A program made the translations under genes and the position numbers. From Bdellovibrio sp. BCCA (GTDB lineage Bacteria; Bdellovibrionota; Bdellovibrionia; Bdellovibrionales; Bdellovibrionaceae): a stretch of DNA of 64,000 nt. Where the stretch lies: positions 124,001-188,000 of the forward strand of contig NZ_JBBNAC010000001.1 in the NCBI RefSeq assembly GCF_037996825.1, read 5' to 3'. The notes under the pieces were generated by a model. That model worked only from the letters and a program-made list of their open reading frames with translations. It did no database searches and was not told the origin of the DNA. Positions 26,236 through 34,996 of this stretch are shown piece after piece (the first letter of the stretch is position 1; each line of letters starts with the position of its first letter).

Positions 26236-28050
26236 CTAAAAGACGACGGAGATCATCCATTCAGGAATGTTGTCTCGGACTTTGGATTCAAGGCGCAGTT
26301 CGCTCTTACGAACATCGGTGGAAAGACCAATTCCGTACTCTGAAAAACCCCTCCCTTGAGAGGTGTTGTGCAGATACTTCGTATATATCAAAGAGCGCAC
26401 AAAAGAAGTTTTCGACATGAGAAGCCCTTCGACTCCAAAATGAGGTTGAGCTGTGTCGGCAAGATCATAGTTCTCTGTTACTGCCATAAAACTAAAACGA
26501 GTGGCTTTAAATAATGGAAAATCAAAGCTGTATCCTGCTCCTAAATTTACATACGGAGAAAGTCTCGGCTCTGTTCCGATGTCTACGGTCCACGTTAAAG
26601 GGGTGTCTAGTTCCGTGATTGGTGAAGTCGAAAGAATTTTTACTAAAACCGCCTGATAAAGATCCAAGTTTTGTTTTTCTGAGAAGTAGCGAAAGTCAGC
26701 ACTTAAAACTTCCAAATGTGAAAACGTCGAAAGTCCGCTGTCATCCGAAAGAAGGTCATGGAAAGTTCTGCGATACTTGAAGCGGTAAAATTCGTTTTCA
26801 TCTGCTTTGCCGTACCCAAGGTAAAATGCATAAGAGTTCGCGCCAAAAAGAGGTGAAGGTGGATTTGGAATCTGCAAAGGCTCCGTTTGTGGGCCCAGCT
26901 TTGCTCTTGCGACTGACAGAGGATACTTTTCTTCCTTTAAATCCTTTTCCTCTCGATACTCTTTGATGGCTAAATAACTTAAGATGGCTTCTAAGGCCTC
27001 GGCTTGTTCTTTAGTTGAAAGTTTTTGCAAATCGGTTTGAGTCTTTGCATAAACAATTTCTTTGAGAGCTTTTTTCTGTGAATAGTTCAGAGACGTGAAT
27101 CGAGTTTGCCATTCCGCCTGTAATGACAGACGAAGTTTTTCGCCGACAAGCATATTGTGCTTCTTCAGTTCTTTGACAGTGTCTATGGGAATTGTCACGT
27201 CATAGAATGATGCAGAAGCATTGAGTTCGGGTTTTGCAACTTCGATCAATTCCAATATCTGCTGTGAACAATTATCATCTGCAAAATAATAAGGTGCAAA
27301 GCTGCCATCAAGTTCCAAAAGATGATCAATTAAGAACGTAACTTGTTCAGGAGAAAGATCCAATCGATACTCCCAAAGGTTGCGCCCTTCAAGGTTCGTG
27401 TACTCACGGATTTTTTGATAATAGGGAAGCATAGAATAAGCGCCAGGATAAAAACCAAAAAGACCTTTGAGGGCGTAAAGAGCGCCGGTATCTTTCCCCG
27501 TGACCGCCGCATAGTTAATTCCGTAATCGAGAAGCTCAAGTTCACGGGTGTTCTTGGGATTGTGCACGCGTAAAAATGTATGACCGAAACTTGAACCGGC
27601 GCTGCTTAGGTCGCTAGCTGCAAAAATAATATAAATTTCTTGGGCACCAAGCTGTGTCTTCCACTGATCTCTTTCACTACAAGAAACCAAGTCACTGGAA
27701 TCAACCGCTAGAACATTTTTGAGCCAACTTGTTCTGGCCAGATAACGACATTGAGATTTCTGAGCAGTGTCTTTGTTAAAAAGAAGTTCAATAGTTGCAA
27801 ACAGTTCGGCTTTAGGATCTTCAGATCCGTTTTCTGAAACAAAGAAATTTCCAAGAAGGGGAGACTTATAACCTCCGAAAAGATTCTTGCGATAGTGACC
27901 AAGCTTTATCCACTGCGGATCTTGCCACAGGGCTTTTTCTTGAGCTTGCTTCTGATAACGAAGAATATTTTGGGAGGTTAAGCCCCACGCAAAAAGTGGG
28001 GCTAACAAGAAAATAAAAACTAAATTAAGAACCATGGCACATTTGAGCAA
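26236..28050 (-). CDS. DUF4105 / Lnb-like papain-fold exported protein
   Basis: 604 residues with an N-terminal signal/anchor (about 6-24). Residues about 135-270 hold the DUF4105 domain: SSFGHTFLRVHN (His157), DYGINYAA, GLFGFYPGAYSMLPYYQKI and FADDNCSQQI (Cys261), giving the His/Cys pair expected of its papain-like fold. The family is named in databases for Lnb, a lipoprotein N-acyltransferase; whether this member acylates lipoproteins or is a peptidase-like enzyme cannot be told. The last 200 residues look beta-stranded (FRYFSEKQNLDLYQAVLV) and end in a Phe, like an outer-membrane barrel. Its start overlaps the end of the DUF3015 gene by 26 bases; the true ATG may be the second (MVLNLV). 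Confidence 0.82.
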   Translation of the reverse strand: MLKCAMVLNLVFIFLLAPLFAWGLTSQNILRYQKQAQEKALWQDPQWIKLGHYRKNLFGGYKSPLLGNFFVSENGSEDPKAELFATIELLFNKDTAQKSQCRYLARTSWLKNVLAVDSSDLVSCSERDQWKTQLGAQEIYIIFAASDLSSAGSSFGHTFLRVHNPKNTRELELLDYGINYAAVTGKDTGALYALKGLFGFYPGAYSMLPYYQKIREYTNLEGRNLWEYRLDLSPEQVTFLIDHLLELDGSFAPYYFADDNCSQQILELIEVAKPELNASASFYDVTIPIDTVKELKKHNMLVGEKLRLSLQAEWQTRFTSLNYSQKKALKEIVYAKTQTDLQKLSTKEQAEALEAILSYLAIKEYREEKDLKEEKYPLSVARAKLGPQTEPLQIPNPPSPLFGANSYAFYLGYGKADENEFYRFKYRRTFHDLLSDDSGLSTFSHLEVLSADFRYFSEKQNLDLYQAVLVKILSTSPITELDTPLTWTVDIGTEPRLSPYVNLGAGYSFDFPLFKATRFSFMAVTENYDLADTAQPHFGVEGLLMSKTSFVRSLIYTKYLHNTSQGRGFSEYGIGLSTDVRKSELRLESKVRDNIPEWMISVVF

Positions 28051-28501
28051 GATCGCTCTGAGCTGCCAACTCTTTATTTAGATTTTGTACCATCTCAACA
28101 GCAGACGTATTTGCTGTAGGAAGAATTTTTGCATAAGAATTTTGCGCGAAAGAACCGAACGCTTTTTGGGATACGTCGTTACGGCAACCTTTCATTTGTG
28201 CCAATGTCGCAAGCTTCTCACCATGACCTTGCGCCATCTCACGAGAAAGCTCTTCTTGATTTACTTCAACGAAGTATTGAACTTCTTTATCGTTCATCAC
28301 AAGACCGCTAGAAGAGCAGCCCGAAGTTCCTGATGTGATACCTAGAGGTTGAGTCAAAAGAACTGAGTTCGTCGTCATCGCCAAAAGCTGCAAACCTTTG
28401 GAATTTTTCTGAATGATAACGCTGCCTAGACCGCAACCTGCGTCACCGGCATATGCTTGAAAACCCGTTAAAAGCAAAATAGAAACGATCAACTTTTTCA
28501 T
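28025..28501 (-). CDS. DUF3015 family exported protein
   Basis: 158 residues with signal peptide (about 1-18, cut after AYA). GDAGCGLGSVI, TSGTSGCSSSG, MKGCRN and the C-terminal MCHG give four Cys, a typical DUF3015 pattern probably forming two disulphides in the periplasm. Genes of this family often stand beside DUF4105 genes in proteobacteria, and here the two overlap, which supports a shared function. It leads the minus-strand cluster down to 22452. A good AGGAGG is placed before the ATG. Confidence 0.82.
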   Translation of the reverse strand: MKKLIVSILLLTGFQAYAGDAGCGLGSVIIQKNSKGLQLLAMTTNSVLLTQPLGITSGTSGCSSSGLVMNDKEVQYFVEVNQEELSREMAQGHGEKLATLAQMKGCRNDVSQKAFGSFAQNSYAKILPTANTSAVEMVQNLNKELAAQSDLAQMCHGS

Positions 28502-28612
28502 AAAAGCCTCCTGAGGATTATTTGTATTAAATCGTTGCTTATTTAATAAAGAACATCAAAGCTTTTAGGGAGGCTCCTTGATTCATAGACCTACGCCCAA
28601 CCGGGAGGAAAC

Positions 28613-28963
28613 ATGGCTGTGTTAGAACTCACAAAAGAAAACATCCAAGAGACCATCGAAAAAAATCAGCTTGTGATCATTGATTTCTGGGCTACGTGGT
28701 GCGGACCATGTCGTCGTTTTGCTCCGATCTTTGAGCAAACGGCGCTGAAGCATCCAGGCGTTGTTTTTGCAAAATTGGATACGGATGCTCAGCCAGAGGT
28801 TGCTGCGAATTTTGAAATCAAATCCATTCCAACAATCGCGGTGATCAAAGAAGGCGACATCATCTTTATGCAGCCAGGAGCTTTGCCTGAAGAGGTTTTC
28901 GAACAGGTTGTAGAAAAGGCCAAAGAAGTCGATATGGCCGAAGTTCGTAAACAAAATTCGTAA
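28613..28963 (+). CDS. thioredoxin family protein
   Basis: 116 residues. IDFWATWCGPCRRFAPIF carries the WCGPC redox pair (Cys30/Cys33) and SIPTIAV the cis-proline; the length is that of a single cytoplasmic thioredoxin. It has no signal peptide. GGGAGG lies just before the ATG. It is divergent from the DUF3015 gene. The tail of about 15 extra charged residues is not seen in classic TrxA, so it may be a second thioredoxin rather than the main one. Confidence 0.92.
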   Translation: MAVLELTKENIQETIEKNQLVIIDFWATWCGPCRRFAPIFEQTALKHPGVVFAKLDTDAQPEVAANFEIKSIPTIAVIKEGDIIFMQPGALPEEVFEQVVEKAKEVDMAEVRKQNS

Positions 28964-28989
28964 GCTTTTTAAATTATTCTGTACTTTGC

Positions 28990-29017
28990 ATAGGTCCCTG
29001 GATAAGACGGGGCCTAT
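28990..29017 (+). promoter_or_regulatory. hairpin that takes in the start codon of the next gene
   Basis: ATAGGTCCC (28990-28998) can pair with GGGGCCTAT (29009-29017) by nine pairs, one of them G-U, with a 10-base loop. The start ATG is 29016-29018, so its first bases lie in the stem base. The fold could limit translation. Confidence 0.4.
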
Positions 29018-29471
29018 GAAAAAGACAGCTCTTATTTTGATCTCTGCCTTGTCATTAAATGCGAACGCGGTTTCTTGGAAGGTCTATGGTCCTTGCGACG
29101 AAAAACCTGTTGCCCAAGGCGAAGCGGTTGCTGACCTCACGAAATCCGTCGGTGACATCAGCGTAGAAATTTTTGATCAAAACAAAGTTCCCTATATCGG
29201 AGCCGCCGAGGGATTTAATTCCATCATCAATACACCGACGGGAATGGATTCTATCGAAGTTGTCTCGGACACAGAACTGAGAGCCTACGGTTGGTGCTAC
29301 TCCATCAACGGAAAAACACCCAATGAAATGCCTCACCAAATAAAATTCAACGCACAAACCGACAAACTCGTTTGGTTTTATGCGTACACCACAAACATTA
29401 AAAACGAATGGCAAGACGATTACTGCTCGCCAGCGTATTGGATCAAAGCCAAACAATTCTGCGGAAAGTAG
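29016..29471 (+). CDS. exported DUF4430-like protein
   Basis: About 151 residues from MKKTALIL; a start ten codons upstream would break the signal peptide. Signal peptide about 1-18 (cut near ANA). RAYGWCYSINGKTPNE followed by a LVWFYAYT strand matches the DUF4430 domain (the fold of the C-terminal part of transcobalamin and of a number of cell-surface adhesins), which is a small beta-grasp-like surface domain. Four Cys are likely in disulphides. It is the only gene between thioredoxin and the low-GC patch. Ligand is unknown. Confidence 0.7.
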   Translation: MKKTALILISALSLNANAVSWKVYGPCDEKPVAQGEAVADLTKSVGDISVEIFDQNKVPYIGAAEGFNSIINTPTGMDSIEVVSDTELRAYGWCYSINGKTPNEMPHQIKFNAQTDKLVWFYAYTTNIKNEWQDDYCSPAYWIKAKQFCGK

Positions 29472-29474
29472 ACT

Positions 29475-29756
29475 TCAAAACAAGGTGTGTCTAATAACAA
29501 AAAGTATAACTAGGAAAGTTAATAAGTAATAAGATCTAAGTAATCGCCGCGAGTATTCCTGCATTCTTTTTTCATAACGGGAATCAACGTAAGATCGCCA
29601 TCTATTTTGGAATGGAAAAATCCTGACAAAAAAACGCGCTTTAATACTATATTCGTTGAATATTTCATCTGATGGGTAGCTTTCGGCTACCCATTTGGAG
29701 ACAAATATTGAAACAGTTAGTAAAGCGATGCTTATTGTTGTAAGTACGATAGTCAT
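29475..29756 (-). CDS. small two-helix membrane protein A
   Basis: 93 residues in a clearly AT-rich patch. One hydrophobic helix at about 3-20, a basic soluble middle (FQNRWRSYVDSRYEKRMQEYSRRLL) shown here only by its character, and a second helix at about 74-90. No Shine-Dalgarno sequence is plain. It has the same layout as the next ORF upstream (29794-30042), so the two may be diverged tandem copies. No known family. The base composition differs from the neighbours, which hints at acquisition. Confidence 0.4.
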   Translation of the reverse strand: MTIVLTTISIALLTVSIFVSKWVAESYPSDEIFNEYSIKARFFVRIFPFQNRWRSYVDSRYEKRMQEYSRRLLRSYYLLTFLVILFVIRHTLF

Positions 29757-29793
29757 ATTAATCTAGAATGATTGTTTTTTATTTTCTGATGTC

Positions 29794-30042
29794 TTAATAG
29801 TCCAATTGATTTAAAAATAGTCCGATTAGGATTCTTAGCAATAACAGAATAAAAATTGTACGCCACAACGCTCTAAACATTTTTAGTTTCTTTACTTCTT
29901 CCCTGAAAAAATACTCCTCATCTTTCATTGGAACGAAGGTGATACTGATCCTTTTTAAAAAACTGATCTTGTTAAGTACTTTAGGGCGTATCACAAACTC
30001 TGCAACTACAAAAAGGACTACTTTTATAAGTAGAAGGAACAT
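29794..30042 (-). CDS. small two-helix membrane protein B
   Basis: 82 residues: hydrophobic helix at about 2-18, a basic and acidic middle, and a second helix at about 60-77. It is AT-rich like its neighbour and lies 100 bases from the left end of the IS element. An AGGAGG motif lies about 40 bases upstream of the ATG, too far to serve it. Real but uncertain; no family recognised. Confidence 0.4.
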   Translation of the reverse strand: MFLLLIKVVLFVVAEFVIRPKVLNKISFLKRISITFVPMKDEEYFFREEVKKLKMFRALWRTIFILLLLRILIGLFLNQLDY

Positions 30043-30210
30043 ATTAAAGTAGATCCCGTAAATTAATAAATTATTTGTAGATATAACGCCTCCTATAGCC
30101 TAGTCAAACCAGCGCATATCGCTGCCAAGGCGAGTGCTTTAATGACCTGCACCCCTTAACTTAGCCCACCCTGTAAGGTATATTGTGGTGGTATAAATAA
30201 GGAATTGTCT

Positions 30211-30489
30211 ATGGCAAAGAAGAAGTACACACCAGAACAGGTCGTGCAAATTCTAAGAAATATTGAAATTGAGCAAGGTAAAGGCGCAACTCAAGAAGAA
30301 GCCGTTAAAAAGTCAGGTGTAACACTGCAAACCTATTTTAGATGGCGCAAAGAGTACGGTGGGCTCAAAACCGACCAAGCTCGCCGTTTGAAGGATCTTG
30401 AAACCGAAAATATGCGACTCAAAAAAATAGTTGCTGACCTTGCGCTTGATAACTCCGTATTAAAGGAGATCAACAAGGGAAACTTCTAA
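30211..30489 (+). CDS. IS3-family transposase OrfA
   Basis: 92 residues from ATG 30211, which has AAGGA 8 bases upstream (a TTG two codons earlier is less likely). An N-terminal helix-turn-helix (PEQVVQILRNIE through TLQTYFRWRKEYGG) binds the terminal repeats, and a leucine zipper (KDLETENMRLKKIVADLALD) follows for multimer formation. It ends KEINKGNF like many IS3 OrfA proteins. Its 3' end carries the slippery heptamer GGGAAAC. Confidence 0.9.
   Translation: MAKKKYTPEQVVQILRNIEIEQGKGATQEEAVKKSGVTLQTYFRWRKEYGGLKTDQARRLKDLETENMRLKKIVADLALDNSVLKEINKGNF
30477..30483 (+). other. candidate -1 ribosomal frameshift site
   Basis: GGGAAAC stands in the X-XXY-YYZ phase (codons GGA AAC) three codons before the OrfA stop. 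A -1 slip continues in the OrfB frame as LLSPSRRREAV, which is the usual IS3 junction. Confidence 0.6.
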
Positions 30490-31349
30490 GCCCGTCGCGA
30501 AGAAGAGAGGCTGTCGAACACGCGATTGAAAAGTTTGGCATATCAGAGCGTCGGGCTTGCAAAATCTTAGGTCAGAATCGAGCGACGCAAAGATACACAG
30601 TTCAATTTTCTCCCGAGGAAGATCGTCTTACTCGAGATATTATTGAACTCGCCAATCTTTATGGAAGATATGGTTATCGTCGCATTACGGCTCTTCTGCG
30701 CAATCAAGGATGGAATGTAAATGCAAAGCGAGTGGCACGCATCTGGAAGCTTCACGGACTCAAGGTTCCAAAGAAGCAACAGAAGCGTGCAAGGCTGTGG
30801 GATAGAGAAGGCTCATGTATCCGCTTACGACCTGAACGCGCAAACCACGTTTGGTCTTATGACTTTGTCATGGATAAAACTCATGACGGAAGAACAATCA
30901 AAATGTTCAACGTCATAGACGAGTTCACAAGAGAGAACTTAGTGATCAAGGTAGCAAGAAAACTCACAAGTGAAGACGTCATCGAAGTCCTTGGCGATCT
31001 TTTCTTAACTCGCGGAGTTCCTACGCATGTCCGTTCAGATAATGGCCCAGAGTTTATCGCAGCAAAACTTCGTCTTTGGTTCGAACAACTGGAGCTAAAG
31101 CCTTTGTTTATTCAGCCAGGAAGCCCATGGGAAAATGGCTATGTCGAGTCGTTCAACGGTAAACTTCGCGATGAACTTTTGAAGAGAGAAATATTTTATT
31201 CGTTAAAGGAAGCACAAGTAATGATTGAGAAATGGCGGGTTCACTACAATACGAAAAGACCACATAGCTCACTTGGATATAGACCACCAGCTCCAGAAAC
31301 TTTTTCACCTACACCGATAAAGATTGAGCAACGACTAGTCGCAATGTAG
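30480..31349 (+). CDS. IS3-family transposase OrfB (reached by frameshift)
   Basis: About 290 codons of open frame. rve-type DDE integrase core: WSYDFVMD, then HVRSDNGPEF, and ENGYVESFNGKLRDELL supply the D-D-E triad, and an HTH_21 part (YGYRRITALL) comes before. No ATG, GTG or TTG occurs in frame from the OrfA overlap until GTG 30732, which lies inside the HTH_21 region, so a separate full-length OrfB cannot be started; a fused OrfAB made by -1 frameshift is expected. Length is normal and no stop breaks it. Confidence 0.9.
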   Translation, partial: KLLSPSRRREAVEHAIEKFGISERRACKILGQNRATQRYTVQFSPEEDRLTRDIIELANLYGRYGYRRITALLRNQGWNVNAKRVARIWKLHGLKVPKKQQKRARLWDREGSCIRLRPERANHVWSYDFVMDKTHDGRTIKMFNVIDEFTRENLVIKVARKLTSEDVIEVLGDLFLTRGVPTHVRSDNGPEFIAAKLRLWFEQLELKPLFIQPGSPWENGYVESFNGKLRDELLKREIFYSLKEAQVMIEKWRVHYNTKRPHSSLGYRPPAPETFSPTPIKIEQRLVAM

Positions 31350-31372
31350 GTGGTATAAACATTGGGGTCAGG

Positions 31373-31819
31373 TCAATCCACGATTTTCTTTAGATCAAAA
31401 TCAGTGAATTGCGCTTTCATCGGAGGTTGCGCTTTTTTGAATTGAGTTGTGCTGATTGTTCCCACGCACTTTTTCGCAACATCAAAAGTGTATTCATTTA
31501 AACTCAAACGATCGCGCCTTTGCACCAGGGCTTTATCTTTAGATATCGCAAGCCCAAGCTGCGTGTCGGCTGTCGGTGTTAACGATTTAAAAACTCGCAC
31601 GCCTTCAGTTTTCACGGGACCGAAAGAAAGCTCCATCCACTCCATAGGAGGCTCTAAAGTTCCCAAGGTGTTGAGCACTTGTTCCTCACAGGGAATCACG
31701 AGAGCTTCGCTAGAGATGGATCTATTTTTCTTTACGGCTTTTGTAGGGACTGTTTTTTGTGCGAAAGAAAAAGACGGAATCAAACTTAGAACGATCAGAA
31801 GTTTTCGAATGTTTGTCAT
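31373..31819 (-). CDS. exported protein, 3' end set by the IS
   Basis: 148 residues with a signal peptide (about 1-20, cut after SFA). The mature part is basic with two Cys; VIPCEEQVLNTLGTLEPP and VAKKCVGTI are the only notable blocks. No family is recognised. The TGA stop (31375-31373) is made by the terminal TGACC of the IS, so the native C-terminus is lost or changed. If the sequence left of the IS is joined directly, the frame would run on for about 12 codons (LKHSPWQRYALV) before a stop, so the loss may be small. Confidence 0.65.
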   Translation of the reverse strand: MTNIRKLLIVLSLIPSFSFAQKTVPTKAVKKNRSISSEALVIPCEEQVLNTLGTLEPPMEWMELSFGPVKTEGVRVFKSLTPTADTQLGLAISKDKALVQRRDRLSLNEYTFDVAKKCVGTISTTQFKKAQPPMKAQFTDFDLKKIVD

Positions 31820-31942
31820 ATCTCAAGCATAGAGGATCTTATGGCGAACAAAAGTCGTGTTTTGCGAAACTAGACGGAACACCCTTCTGAAACTTTTAGA
31901 ACAGAAAAATATTTGATCCAATAAATTGGGGATCGGTGAAAT

Positions 31943-31975
31943 AAAAAAAGCCCGATGTCTCCACCGGGCTTTTCT
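31943..31975. terminator. bidirectional terminator before the cyclophilin gene end
   Basis: An A-run, GCCCG (31950-31954), a 10-base loop, CGGGC (31965-31969) and TTTTCTT. On the minus strand it ends the cyclophilin transcript. Confidence 0.8.
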
Positions 31976-31997
31976 TATTCAAATTTGAATTTCAAAA

Positions 31998-32654
31998 CTA
32001 CTTAACGATTTGGATGTGTTTGATTACTACCGGCTCAACAGGACGATCCATCGGACCTGTCTTAGAGTTTTCGATAGAGTGAACAACGTCCATACCCTCA
32101 ACAACTTCACCGAACACAGTGTGACGGCCATCCAACCAAGGAGTTGGAACAGTTGTTACGAAGAATTGCGAGCCGTTCGTGTTAGGACCTGCATTCGCCA
32201 TTGAAAGGATGCCTGGTTTATCGTGCTTTTGTTGACCAGGAGTGAATTCATCTTCGAAACGATAGCCTGGACCGCCAGTGCCTGTTCCAAGTGGGCAACC
32301 ACCTTGAATCATGAAATCTTTGATCACGCGGTGAAAAGTCAAACCATCATAAAATGGCTTTTTAACTTTGCTGCCAGTTTTAGGATCGGTCCACTCTTTC
32401 GTGCCTTCAGCCAAACCTACGAAGTTCTCAACTGTCTTTGGAGCCTTGTCGCTCAAAAGTTTAACTTTAAAATTGCCTTTGGATGTTTCAAAAATCGCGA
32501 ACATCTCTTTTCCTTTCTCGCCAGCTTTAGTCGCTTTATCTTTTTTTCCTGCTTTGGTTTCTGTCTTAGCATCTGCGCGGAAGCTGAAAGCCGCCAATAA
32601 AAATGCAAAAAGGTAAATCCAAAATACCTTTTTAATATCGATATTCTTCGACAT
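31998..32654 (-). CDS. exported cyclophilin-type peptidyl-prolyl isomerase
   Basis: 218 residues from the ATG giving MSKNIDIKK, preceded by GGGAGA; the upstream ATG would add a hydrophilic lead. Signal peptide about 1-27 (cut near ADA), a Lys-rich linker, then a cyclophilin domain: [15 protein letters not shown] (catalytic Arg), [22 protein letters not shown]. It catalyses Xaa-Pro bond rotation, in the periplasm here, and may help fold outer-membrane proteins. It is the last gene after glnE on the minus strand, with 35 bases between. Confidence 0.93.
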   Translation of the reverse strand: MSKNIDIKKVFWIYLFAFLLAAFSFRADAKTETKAGKKDKATKAGEKGKEMFAIFETSKGNFKVKLLSDKAPKTVENFVGLAEGTKEWTDPKTGSKVKKPFYDGLTFHRVIKDFMIQGGCPLGTGTGGPGYRFEDEFTPGQQKHDKPGILSMANAGPNTNGSQFFVTTVPTPWLDGRHTVFGEVVEGMDVVHSIENSKTGPMDRPVEPVVIKHIQIVK

Positions 32655-32689
32655 TTTGTCTCCCTGACTTTTGTCCAACCCTTTCACTA

Positions 32690-34996
32690 TTAGTGAGGCT
32701 GCCGACGAGGGTCAAGTTCCTTCAAAATTGCAATGTTACCTGCGAGAAGCTCCGAAACCTCATTCTGCAGATTTGCCGGAGGAATTTGGAGCGCCAAGGC
32801 AAGAGGCTGAAAGGACTCATGATTTGGCTGCAGTTCTACGAGTGATTCTGACGCAACAAGTTGAAGCATCTGCTCTATTTGACGCAATCTTCCATAGTTA
32901 TGTTGAAGAGCAAGGGATTTTGCTCCCATTTGAGAGAGAAAATCCATCGTATGAGACGAGGGCGGATTGATTTTATGACTTAAAAGATAAGTCTGCGCGG
33001 CCAGCTCCACGTCCACAAGACCACCTTCGCTGAACTTCAAATTCGGAATGGAAGATGAGGCTGGAAGAAGTTGCTGACGAATGCGATCCAGTTCCTGCAG
33101 TTCCTCCGTTGTTAAACCTCGGTTCATGAAATGCGTGAAAGGAATTTCGTTGGCGTCACCAATCCATCGAGCTTTTAAGTAAGCTTGTCGTTCCCAAGCT
33201 GAAGCTTCATTAGAAAGATACGCGTTCAAATCCGCTTTGGGAATGACGAGCGGTCCCGCCTTTCCCGAAGGTCGCAAGCGCATATCAATAGAATAAATAT
33301 TTCCGCCGCGATGAGGTTCGGTGAGGCGGGTGATAAAACGTTTCGCGACTTTAAAATCATTTTCTGTCGGTTCATCCGGCACAACGAAAATAAAATCTAG
33401 ATCCGATCTAAAACCCAATTCCTGTCCGCCCCATTTTCCTAAAGCGAGTACTTGGATCTGCGATGGATACTCTTTTTTTAAAGCCGCGAGAAGATTTTCA
33501 ACAATCGTATCGGCCGTAGAACTCAAGTTTTGTAAAAGCGTCGGAAGATCTTTGTCTTCTAAAAACTTACTTCCGTTAATCACTTCCGAAAGAAGTCTTT
33601 TCTCTGCAAGCTCTTCTAAAAGAGTCCCTAAATCTTCTGACGGCTTGTCTTGCGCACGGTACACAAAACTATCCAGAAGCTCCGGACGATTGCAGAGAAT
33701 GCGCGATAAATAAGGAGAATGACCGAAGAGCCACGCAAGTTCCTGCAGTAATTCTTTTTCCCGCAAGAGCATTGAAAAGAAACTCGCCTTTGCACGCGTA
33801 CCGTGAATGAAATCTTTTAAAAGTAAAAGCCCGCGACGAATATCCCCTTTTTGTTCCTGCAAAGTCTCTAAGAAGGAGGCAAGGAAGGCTTTTCTTGCCA
33901 ATTCATCGCGACCTTTATTGCGAGATAAAACTTCTTGGCCCAAGATTTCTTGCCACAACTCTTCAAGATCTGATTCAGGCAATCCTACTTTGGCGAGTTC
34001 CTCCTTCAAGGAAATTTCTTGAGGAGCTTCTCCCAGCAAAGTTTTAACGATTTGATCACAGCGTTTCATTTCGTTCGCAAGAGTCTTTAATGCTGTCGTA
34101 ACAAAATCAGGATGAGATTCTTTCATTTTAAGCAGATGAGTTTGTTCGTCGTGCAAGGCTTGGACGTAATTTTCTAACTTCCGCAAATTCCAATAATGAG
34201 AACAAAGAAAGCGCGCTTCCTCCGTGGGGAGAAGTTGTTTCTGTTCAATAAGGCTTAAAGCTTCCGTCGTACCACGGACTTGTAAACTTGTATCGCGCCC
34301 ACCGTGAATCACTTGCAAGGCATGCGCGAAAAGCTCCACGTCACGAATGCCACCGACTCCCAATTTTAAATCGATAACGTCATCTTGTGTTCTAGCCCAG
34401 TAGTGACCTTGAATCTTTGAGCGCAAAGTTTTTAAATCTTCAAGCAAAGTAAAATCGAGATGCTTACGGAAGGAAAACTTTTTTGCAAAGGCCATGACCT
34501 CAGTCTGCACATGAAGATCACCGCAAACAGGGCGAAGGCGAACGAACGCCAAACGCTCCCACGTTTCGCCATAGTTTCCGTAATAATCTTTAAACTGATC
34601 AATAGTTGGAATCAAAGGTCCTTGTTTTCCGCCGGGACGCAAATCAAAGTCCACACGGAAAACGAACCCTTGAAAGTTTCTTTCACTCAAGATTTTTTGG
34701 AACTTGCGAAGATGTGAAAGGGAAATAGCCTCTTCATTTTCAGCAACTAATAAAAGATCCACATCCGAACTTAAATTCAGTTCGTGCGATCCCAATTTTC
34801 CAAGCGTAAACAAGGCTACTTTTTCTTGGGAAAAACAATAATCAAAAGCTTTTTTAAGAAGATCGTCGGCGACGAGGCTCCACTCTGAACAGATTTTATC
34901 CGGAGCCTCGGAATCGGTTTTTGCAGAAAGAGCAAGGCGAGACCAAATCTCGCCACGTTCTTTTCTGAGTTGTTCCTCAAAGGGAAGATTAGTCAA
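32690..34996 (-). CDS. glnE: GlnE-like bifunctional glutamine synthetase adenylyltransferase
   Basis: 768 residues. Two nucleotidyltransferase domains: [16 protein letters not shown] at about 66-80 (removase half) and [17 protein letters not shown] at about 525-541 (transferase half), both with the Gx(G/S)-x-SDxD metal pair. It attaches and removes AMP on glutamine synthetase in answer to nitrogen status. At 768 residues it is shorter than the usual ~940 of E. coli GlnE, mainly at the N-terminus before the first domain. Its start overlaps the end of tolB by 8 bases, an odd pairing of nitrogen control with the envelope. No glnA or glnB lies in the window. Confidence 0.85.
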   Translation of the reverse strand: MTNLPFEEQLRKERGEIWSRLALSAKTDSEAPDKICSEWSLVADDLLKKAFDYCFSQEKVALFTLGKLGSHELNLSSDVDLLLVAENEEAISLSHLRKFQKILSERNFQGFVFRVDFDLRPGGKQGPLIPTIDQFKDYYGNYGETWERLAFVRLRPVCGDLHVQTEVMAFAKKFSFRKHLDFTLLEDLKTLRSKIQGHYWARTQDDVIDLKLGVGGIRDVELFAHALQVIHGGRDTSLQVRGTTEALSLIEQKQLLPTEEARFLCSHYWNLRKLENYVQALHDEQTHLLKMKESHPDFVTTALKTLANEMKRCDQIVKTLLGEAPQEISLKEELAKVGLPESDLEELWQEILGQEVLSRNKGRDELARKAFLASFLETLQEQKGDIRRGLLLLKDFIHGTRAKASFFSMLLREKELLQELAWLFGHSPYLSRILCNRPELLDSFVYRAQDKPSEDLGTLLEELAEKRLLSEVINGSKFLEDKDLPTLLQNLSSTADTIVENLLAALKKEYPSQIQVLALGKWGGQELGFRSDLDFIFVVPDEPTENDFKVAKRFITRLTEPHRGGNIYSIDMRLRPSGKAGPLVIPKADLNAYLSNEASAWERQAYLKARWIGDANEIPFTHFMNRGLTTEELQELDRIRQQLLPASSSIPNLKFSEGGLVDVELAAQTYLLSHKINPPSSHTMDFLSQMGAKSLALQHNYGRLRQIEQMLQLVASESLVELQPNHESFQPLALALQIPPANLQNEVSELLAGNIAILKELDPRRQPH

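Larger units (their letters stand above)
30143..31375 (+). mobile_element. IS3-family insertion sequence
   Basis: About 1233 bases between imperfect terminal repeats TGACCTGCACCCC (30143-30155) and GGGGTCAGGTCA (31364-31375). It holds orfA and orfB in the IS3 arrangement. No short target duplication is visible: TTTAA on the left, ATCCA on the right. So the copy may have taken part in a rearrangement after it landed. The transposase frames are intact, so it could still be active. Confidence 0.88.

Noticed and set aside
28502-28612. Possible small RNA or tRNA in the gap between DUF3015 and thioredoxin genes
   Set aside because: No cloverleaf, no T-loop consensus and no terminator is present; it looks like a promoter region only.
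29475-30142. Reading the two small ORFs as a toxin-antitoxin pair
   Set aside because: Both have the same membrane layout, neither looks like an antitoxin, and no motif supports it.
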